Source of the DNA: Ferrimicrobium sp. | GTDB taxonomy: Bacteria; Actinomycetota; Acidimicrobiia; Acidimicrobiales; Acidimicrobiaceae | Assembly (NCBI GenBank): GCA_022690815.1 | Contig: JALCZJ010000010.1 | Coordinates: 1 to 64,000, forward strand | Direction of reading: 5' to 3' | Length of the DNA: 64,000 nucleotides | Part shown: in pieces, positions 58,707 to 64,000 of the stretch | Position numbering within the stretch: position 1 is the stretch's first letter | Layout of the letters: each line of letters opens with the position of its first letter | Made by a program: the position numbers and the translations under genes | Notes under the pieces: generated by a model | Told to the model about the DNA's origin: nothing | The model's input: the letters and a program-made list of their open reading frames with translations, nothing else | Databases searched by the model: none

Positions 58707-59621
58707 ATGTCGATGATCCCATCACAGATGAGCTTGAGCGCGCTCATGTCGAGCTCTCTCGATCAGTATCAGACGCAGTTGTCCCAGATGGAACAGACGC
58801 TCTCTACCGGCAACAACATCAACCAGCCCTCAGACAACCCCACCGGCGTGGCAAACCTCATCAACGTAAATGCATCGTTGTCGGCCTACAACCAGTACCA
58901 AAGCAATATCACTGCCGGTCAAACGGTCGCCTCGCTGGCCAATGCCTCGATGACCCAAGCGGTGAATATCGTTCAACAGATCTCAAGTGTTCTCATCCAA
59001 GCCGGTAACCCTGGGGTGACACCTTCAAACGCCAAAGGAATAGCGAGCCAAGTCCAGGGCCTAGAGACGTCCCTGCTCGGGGTTGCCAACACCACCTATC
59101 TTGGCCAGGCGATCTTCGCCGGCACCGCGGGCAAGACAGTTGCCTACACCGAGAGCGGCGGAGTGGTCACCTATCAAGGTAACACCACTGCACCGAGCGT
59201 TGCTGCCGCTCCTGGTGTCAACCTTGCGACCAGTATCGCGAATCCTTTTGATGCGCCATCATCAAATGGCACAGGCACAGGCACAGGCACAGACATCTTC
59301 GCCGCCATCAACAGTGCGATTTCGGACCTGAACAACGGTACCATCGGCGCGAACTTTCAAAGCGCACTCTCGGGTGTCCAAACGGCCCTGAGTGCCCTCG
59401 AGGACAAGGCTGCCCAGGCTGGGGTAAACGACGCACAGTTTCAGGTGATGAGCCAACAGGTCACCGGTGCGGTCACCCAGGCACAGAGCGAGGTTGGAAC
59501 GATCCAAAACGCCAACGTTGCCCAACTCGCCACCCAATACCAACAAGAGCTTAACAACTATCAGGTGGCGCTCTATGCGACCTCACAGTTGAATCAGCCG
59601 ACACTTGCTCACTATCTTTAG
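58707..59621 (+). CDS. flgL: flagellar hook-associated protein FlgL
   Basis: FlgL is the second junction protein. Flagellin-like ends are present: QMSLSALMSSSLDQYQTQLSQ with MEQTLSTGNNINQPSDNPTG at the start, and VGTIQNANVAQLATQYQQEL near the end. The 304 residues are usual. A Gly-Thr repeat (SSNGTGTGTGTD) in the middle comes from four ggcaca hexamers, which can gain or lose copies without shifting the frame. AAAGGGAGG precedes the ATG. It follows flgK in one operon. Confidence 0.9.
   Translation: MSMIPSQMSLSALMSSSLDQYQTQLSQMEQTLSTGNNINQPSDNPTGVANLINVNASLSAYNQYQSNITAGQTVASLANASMTQAVNIVQQISSVLIQAGNPGVTPSNAKGIASQVQGLETSLLGVANTTYLGQAIFAGTAGKTVAYTESGGVVTYQGNTTAPSVAAAPGVNLATSIANPFDAPSSNGTGTGTGTDIFAAINSAISDLNNGTIGANFQSALSGVQTALSALEDKAAQAGVNDAQFQVMSQQVTGAVTQAQSEVGTIQNANVAQLATQYQQELNNYQVALYATSQLNQPTLAHYL
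59268..59291. repeat. four ggcaca hexamers inside flgL
   Basis: The hexamer repeats lie in the variable middle part and encode alternating Gly and Thr. Slippage would change the length by two residues per unit without a frameshift. Confidence 0.85.
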
Positions 59622-59741
59622 TGCGCCGTAGCAGACTTGGCCAGGCCTCGCTTGGTGCTGGCTTCACAGTTTGCGTTCGTGTGGTTGCTACCAGTCCGTA
59701 ATCGTCCAGTTTCATCGTCAGTCCAGTTTTGAGGAGGACCA

Positions 59742-60209
59742 ATGAGTCAAGTAACCGAGGATACAACCCGTACCCAGCGGGTTCTGAGTCTGCCGCTGAG
59801 CTTTCCCATCGGCTTGCCAGGGTTTGAGGGGCACCACAGCTTCGTGCTCGGAGCGCTCGGGCCGGCCTATGGCCCCTACCTCGGTCTGCGTTCCACACAG
59901 GAGGACGGGCCGAGCTTTGTGATCGTGCAGCCTAGCGAGCTCGGCATTGAGATGGCCGTCGATATCGATGACTTTCACCAGTCGCTGCTTAGCATCAAGG
60001 ATGCCAGCGAGGTACTCGTCATGCTCATCGCAACCCTCGATGATGTCGGCGGCAACCCTACGGTGAACACGCAAGCACCGCTGGTGATCAACATCACCAA
60101 CTGGAGGTGCGCTCAGATCCTCCAAGACAATCAGGCCTACAGCATGCACCAAGAAGTCGATATCCCACTTCGCGACAACGCTAGGATACCGGCCCAAGGC
60201 GAGGCTTGA
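59742..60209 (+). CDS. fliW: flagellar assembly factor FliW
   Basis: FliW binds CsrA and flagellin and so links flagellin translation to assembly. The family segments are SFPIGLPGFEGHHSFVLG near the N-terminus, PSFVIVQPSELGIEM in the middle and the late VNTQAPLVINITNWRCAQIL, which is followed by a short tail. It has 155 residues with GAGGAGG upstream of its ATG. Its usual partner gene csrA lies just behind it but on the other strand, so the two are convergent here rather than co-transcribed. Confidence 0.9.
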   Translation: MSQVTEDTTRTQRVLSLPLSFPIGLPGFEGHHSFVLGALGPAYGPYLGLRSTQEDGPSFVIVQPSELGIEMAVDIDDFHQSLLSIKDASEVLVMLIATLDDVGGNPTVNTQAPLVINITNWRCAQILQDNQAYSMHQEVDIPLRDNARIPAQGEA

Positions 60210-60251
60210 CGATGGGACAACGATGCCGACGAGCCCAAAGTTGTGGAGCCG

Positions 60252-60506
60252 TCAATCCTTATTGTTGGGCGACCGATGATCCTCTTGTGAGGTGGGATCA
60301 GTCGTTGGAGCCAGCTTTTCAGCTGACTGGGCGGCGCTACGGTTTGACGCCTGGAGCGCATCGAAGATCTCTTGCCGATGGACATCGACGTTTCGAGGAG
60401 CTTCGATGCCAACGCGAACCTGGTCGCGGTGAACATCTAAGATCGTGATCACGATATCGTTGCCGATCACGATACTCTGACTGGCCTTTCTGGTTAGAAC
60501 CAGCAC
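60252..60506 (-). CDS. csrA: carbon storage regulator CsrA
   Basis: CsrA is a translational repressor that binds GGA motifs near ribosome-binding sites, classically of flagellin mRNA. MLVLTRKASQSIVIGNDIVI, then VRVGIEAPRNVDVHRQEIFDAL, is the full core. The tail of ~25 residues (84 in total) is longer than usual and polar. The GTG start has AAGGAGG four bases upstream, itself a potential CsrA site, with a CGCC-TTCG-GGCG hairpin just before it. It converges on fliW. Confidence 0.93.
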   Translation of the reverse strand: MLVLTRKASQSIVIGNDIVITILDVHRDQVRVGIEAPRNVDVHRQEIFDALQASNRSAAQSAEKLAPTTDPTSQEDHRSPNNKD

Positions 60507-60747
60507 CGCGCCTCCTTGCGCCCGAAGGCGTCTGTCCTGGAGAACCTTCGATGAAGAAGGGTCCCCGCATTCCCGTCACTGCTACGGCTAGCTTATCACG
60601 CGCCACATCATCGACCCCTGAAATCCCCCGAAATTCCTTAGCAATCGTTGAACCGTCTGCGTGGTCGTTCCACTTGTTTGGGTGAGGATCGATCACGTGA
60701 CGATACCGTCGCTCTCGAAGCAGCTAGCTATTCCACGGATGTTGACA

Positions 60748-60775
60748 TAAAGATCGGGTGCGTGCGCGCCGAAGC
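60748..60775 (+). promoter_or_regulatory. sigma-28-like promoter ahead of cheA
   Basis: TAAA (60748-60751) and GCCGAAGC (60768-60775) are spaced by 16 bases, close to the flagellar sigma factor pattern TAAA-N15-GCCGATAA. The cheA ATG lies 25 bases downstream. A TTGACA overlaps the box on its left. Confidence 0.45.
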
Positions 60776-60800
60776 TAGCGTGGGAAGAAAGGAAGGTCTG

Positions 60801-62975
60801 ATGCCTCGGGACGAGCTGAGTGAGGAGCTACGCGAGTTCCTGATCGAATCCTTTGAAAATTTGGACCGCACCGAGCAGGACCTCGTAGGCATCGACGTCC
60901 GAGCCGACAATCACGAGGTGCTGGCAGCAACCTTTCGCACCCTTCACTCCATCAAAGGTGCCTGCGGATTTTTTGAGCTAGCGAACCTGACAACGTTGGC
61001 CCACGAAGGCGAGAGTCTATTGTCGGTGCTACGTGATGAACCAGCGCTGCTCAACGACGCGATCGTTCAAGTGCTACTCGATCTCATCGATGGGGTCCGC
61101 CGTTACCTGGGGATGATAGAGGCGACCGGCACCGATGGTGACAACCTCGAGACAGAACTCTGTGCATCACTGAGAGCCGTGCGCGAAGACCTGACGAACC
61201 CTGGCGGTAATGTCCAGCCAGCGAGAGGGCCGACAAATGTAACAGAGGAGGTTCAGCTCGCCCCGAATATCGTGGTCTTTGCACCCACTGGGGCCACAGC
61301 CGAATCGGCGCCACCCGAGCCCTCGGCCAGCGCTTTACACGTCAACCTCCTCGATCAGGCGATTCGTGTTGACGTATCACTCCTTGATCGTCTAGTCAAC
61401 CTCGTCGGTGAGCTGGTGCTCGTGCGCAACCGTACTGTGCAGATCGATAGCGTGCTTGGTGATCAGGACCTCAGCGCTGCCGTGCAGCGGCTGAACCTGA
61501 TCACTTCAGAGCTGCAGGAGCAGGTGATGCAGACGAGAATGCAGCCAATGGAGTCGCTTTTTGCCAAACTGCCCAGGCTGGTGCGCGATCTGGCGCGCTC
61601 GTTGGGCAAGGAGGTCCGACTCACGACCACCGGTGGCGATACCGAACTCGATCGCGGCATCCTCGAAGCCATTCGTGATCCACTGGTGCATCTGCTCCGC
61701 AACTCGGTCGACCACGGCATCGAAGAGGCCGAGGAGCGTCGCCGTCTTGGTAAAGACCCAACCGGACAGATTACGATCAGCGCAACCCACGAAGGTGGAT
61801 CGGTGATCATCACCATGGTCGACGACGGCGCAGGCATCGACCCCACCGCCATCGGCGAACGAGCGCTAAGACTCGGACTGGTTTCGTCAGAGGCACTCGC
61901 TGCCCTGGGTGATCGAGAGAGGATCGAACTGATCTTTCTGCCAGGATTTTCGACCTCCGAAGAGGTCACCAGCGTCTCTGGACGAGGGGTGGGTATGGAT
62001 GTCGTGCGCACCAACGTCGAGCGTGTGAGCGGCAGTATCGAGGTGACCTCGGAGTTTGGGAGGGGTACCACCATCGTTTTACGGATCCCGCTGACGCTGG
62101 CCATCATTCCCTCATTGATGCTTCTCGTCGCTGGCCAGCGGTTTGCGCTGCCACAACTCTCGGTGGTCGACCTATTGCGACTGGAGCGAGAGTCGATGGC
62201 TGATGAACTTGCCTTTGTCGGCGAGACGTTGTTCCTCCGACGTCATCACCAGCTCCTGCCGGTTGTCGATCTGGGGGCCTTGCTGGAGGTTGAAACCCGG
62301 CGGTCAAGGTCTGAGTTGGACCTGGTCACCATCGTGGTAGTGCAGATCAATGGTCGCGAGTTTGGTTTGTTGGTCGATCGTGTCGTCGATACCCAGGAGA
62401 TCGTGGTTAAGCCGTTGGATAGCTTCATCCAGTCCGCTCAAGTCTACGCCGGGGCAACCATCCTCGGTGATGGCTCGGTGGCCATGATCCTCGATCTTGG
62501 AGGTATCGCCAGCCGTTCCCTGCTCGCGCTTGAGGAGATGACGATGGTCGACGAATCGATCGACGAGGGTCCAGCGGCCGATTCCGAGACGGTGCTGTTG
62601 GTCGATGGTGGCGATGCTGGGTTGGTGGCCATCCCCGTCTACGAGATCGAACGGATTGAAGAGATCGGTGCCGACGAGGTCCAACAACTTGCGGGTCGGC
62701 CCGTGGTTCCCTATCGTGACGATATCGTTGAGCTCGTCACCGTCTCCGAGTTGCTCGGTGGGTCAGGCGAGCTGTCGCGGGTGGGACCGCTTCGCTTCTT
62801 GGTGCCGAGTTTTGGTGTCACCAATCGGGTTGTTGTGATCTATGAGATCGTGGACATCACCATGATCGAGGGGCTCAGATCTGGATCCACCATACTCGGT
62901 GGCAAGATTGTCCAGGTGCTCTCCCTTGCGGAGCTTCTGGTAGCCGAGGTGGGAGGCGAGTGTGAGCGAGTCTGA
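60801..62975 (+). CDS. cheA: chemotaxis histidine kinase CheA
   Basis: Domains in order: Hpt (residues 1-110, phosphorylated His49 in TLHSIKGACGFFEL), a linker, dimer domain (~185-245), ATPase (~250-430; NSVDHGIEEAEERRR, VDDGAGIDP, GRGVGMDVVR), and a CheW-like domain (~430-570). A second CheW-like stretch (~590-720, VLLVDGGDAGLVAIPVYEIERIEEI) ends the protein. Most CheA proteins have one such domain, which explains the 724 residues. The P2 CheY-binding domain seems short or absent. ATG 60801 has AAGGAAGG upstream. It leads cheA-cheW-cheB. Confidence 0.92.
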   Translation: MPRDELSEELREFLIESFENLDRTEQDLVGIDVRADNHEVLAATFRTLHSIKGACGFFELANLTTLAHEGESLLSVLRDEPALLNDAIVQVLLDLIDGVRRYLGMIEATGTDGDNLETELCASLRAVREDLTNPGGNVQPARGPTNVTEEVQLAPNIVVFAPTGATAESAPPEPSASALHVNLLDQAIRVDVSLLDRLVNLVGELVLVRNRTVQIDSVLGDQDLSAAVQRLNLITSELQEQVMQTRMQPMESLFAKLPRLVRDLARSLGKEVRLTTTGGDTELDRGILEAIRDPLVHLLRNSVDHGIEEAEERRRLGKDPTGQITISATHEGGSVIITMVDDGAGIDPTAIGERALRLGLVSSEALAALGDRERIELIFLPGFSTSEEVTSVSGRGVGMDVVRTNVERVSGSIEVTSEFGRGTTIVLRIPLTLAIIPSLMLLVAGQRFALPQLSVVDLLRLERESMADELAFVGETLFLRRHHQLLPVVDLGALLEVETRRSRSELDLVTIVVVQINGREFGLLVDRVVDTQEIVVKPLDSFIQSAQVYAGATILGDGSVAMILDLGGIASRSLLALEEMTMVDESIDEGPAADSETVLLVDGGDAGLVAIPVYEIERIEEIGADEVQQLAGRPVVPYRDDIVELVTVSELLGGSGELSRVGPLRFLVPSFGVTNRVVVIYEIVDITMIEGLRSGSTILGGKIVQVLSLAELLVAEVGGECERV

Positions 62976-63426
62976 ACAGTTTTGCACCTTCTTGATTGGT
63001 GAATATCGGTGCGCGCTACCGGTGCAAAGCGTGCTTGAGGTTCTTGCCCAACAGCGGCTTGCCCCTATACCACTGGCTCCGCCGGTCGTTGCTGGTCTGT
63101 TGAATCTCCGTGGGCAGATTCTGACGGTACTCGACCTGCGCCGCATCATGATCGACCCAACCGAGTCGCTCGTACCAGAGCCCATGACGATCGTGTTAGA
63201 TCGCCAAGGACAGCCGGTGGCGCTGTTGGTCGATGCGATCGGTGATGTCCTTCGCTGTGAGCGCGACCACCTGCTTGAGTCTCCCGAGACTATCGACCCC
63301 CGGTTGCGGGAGGTGACGATGGCGATCATTCACCAAGAGGATTTGATAACGTTAGTGCTCGATCCAGTGGCCATCATCCATGTCGGCGAGGACCTGTCGC
63401 GCTCGTTTGTCGCTGGTTGCGCCTGA
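62962..63426 (+). CDS. cheW: chemotaxis coupling protein CheW
   Basis: CheW links chemoreceptors to CheA. The 154-residue protein has the CheW fold signature: FCTFLIGEYRCALPVQSVLEVL, IPLAPPVVAGLLNLRGQIL, LDLRR, and PVALLVDAIGDVL in the second half. The GTG start overlaps the end of cheA by 14 bases, and its TGA overlaps the cheB start. Confidence 0.92.
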   Translation: MSESEQFCTFLIGEYRCALPVQSVLEVLAQQRLAPIPLAPPVVAGLLNLRGQILTVLDLRRIMIDPTESLVPEPMTIVLDRQGQPVALLVDAIGDVLRCERDHLLESPETIDPRLREVTMAIIHQEDLITLVLDPVAIIHVGEDLSRSFVAGCA

Positions 63427-64000
63427 TGGTGAGGGTGCTCATCGCGGATGACTCGACGGTAATTCGCGCTCGGATCGCCTCGTGGATTGAGGAGGAGTCA
63501 GGTCTCGACCTCGTCGGTCAGGCGGAGAACGGGCTGCGCTGTCTCGAACTCTTTGGACGGCTTCAGCCGGATGTGGTCGTCCTCGACGTCGAGATGCCTG
63601 ACCTTGATGGCCTCGCCACACTGCGCCGGATTCGCGCCAGCGACCCACAGGTGCCGGTGATCATGTTCTCAGCACTCACTGAATCAGGCAGTCGTACGAC
63701 CGTGGCTGCGATGCTCGCTGGCGCTACCGACTGTGTTCCAAAGCCACGATCCCTCAGTGACGAGCAGGAGACACGACGCACGCTCGTGTCGCGCATCCGT
63801 TGCCTAACAGACCTTGATCCGCCACCAGCGATAAACCGCCAAGAGACGATCGTTGATCGTCTCGAAGAACCGCATGCTCGCGAATCTCCAGATCTGATCG
63901 CGGTCGCCTCCTCGACCGGAGGACCTGGTGCTCTCGGCGAGTTCTTGACGGCGCTTGGACACATTCGACAGCCGGTAGTGATTGTCCAGCACATGCAGGC
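63426..64000 (+). CDS. cheB: chemotaxis methylesterase CheB, 3' end beyond the window
   Basis: ATG 63426 overlaps the cheW stop (TGATG). The frame stays open to the window end. Residues 1-120 form a receiver domain: VLIADDSTVIRARIASWI, VVVLDVEMPDLDGLATL with the phosphorylated Asp, IMFSALTE and CVPKP. From about residue 155 the catalytic domain starts with LIAVASSTGGPGALGEFLTAL, the SSTGG segment holding the nucleophile Ser, and VVIVQHMQ. CheB removes methyl groups from chemoreceptors for adaptation. Confidence 0.92.
   Translation, partial: MVRVLIADDSTVIRARIASWIEEESGLDLVGQAENGLRCLELFGRLQPDVVVLDVEMPDLDGLATLRRIRASDPQVPVIMFSALTESGSRTTVAAMLAGATDCVPKPRSLSDEQETRRTLVSRIRCLTDLDPPPAINRQETIVDRLEEPHARESPDLIAVASSTGGPGALGEFLTALGHIRQPVVIVQHMQ

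Overview
The window looks like a chromosomal stretch of an acidophilic, moderately GC-rich actinobacterium, most likely of the Acidimicrobiia (Ferrimicrobium/Acidithrix type). The placement is an inference. It rests on secreted peptidases of acid-active families (S53 sedolisin, G1 eqolisin), a SenX3/RegX3-like pair, a ClpS-DUF2017 pair, an actinobacterial-style type IV secretion ATPase set, frequent GTG/TTG starts, and many start codons lying a few bases after a TAnnnT box with no Shine-Dalgarno sequence. The last feature suggests widespread leaderless transcription.

Layout. 1-3.3 kb: IclR regulator converging on an MmgE/PrpD gene and a PhzF remnant. 3.4-7.6 kb: secreted sedolisin, a divergent fused E1 (2-oxoacid dehydrogenase-like) protein, a small Cys-rich ORF and a P-loop kinase-like gene. 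7.6-12.6 kb: purF-purM-pyrE, a PHP phosphoesterase, tRNA-Asp and tRNA-Phe. 12.6-18.6 kb: TetR regulator, then a complete branched-chain amino acid-type ABC importer operon with a good promoter and an inter-cistronic hairpin. 18.6-20.5 kb: a decayed IS607-type element. 20.6-25.4 kb: methyltransferase, 3-hydroxyacyl-CoA dehydrogenase, secreted G1 peptidase, kinase-like gene, lipoprotein. 25.4-28.5 kb: a non-coding stretch with short tandem repeats, a UDP-sulfoquinovose synthase gene and an ArdC-like protein. 28.7-33.4 kb: an S51-like/CysS-C-terminal fusion, tRNA-Glu, a radical SAM-SPASM protein and a secreted CAP protein sharing a repeat module with the G1 peptidase. 34-40.5 kb: MMPL/MarR divergent pair and an Mre11/Rad50-like pair. 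40.5-46.9 kb: GNAT, sdhD, sdhC and an unreported 41-residue membrane protein in one tight operon without sdhAB, then serS diverging from an ABC exporter, heme A synthase, clpS and a DUF2017 gene. 47.2-51.7 kb: quinone oxidoreductase, D-amino-acid-dehydrogenase-like flavoprotein, Fur-family regulator and a two-component pair whose kinase has no membrane segment.

51.8-64 kb: five genes of a relaxase-less type IV secretion-like module run straight into flagellar hook-filament junction genes (FlgN-like, flgK, flgL), fliW, a convergent csrA, then cheA-cheW-cheB (cut by the window end). The regions most worth attention are the leaderless promoter pattern, including a 23-bp serS/ABC spacer whose two -10 boxes overlap on opposite strands, the secretion module abutting motility genes, the eroded E1 fusion, and the sdhCD operon.
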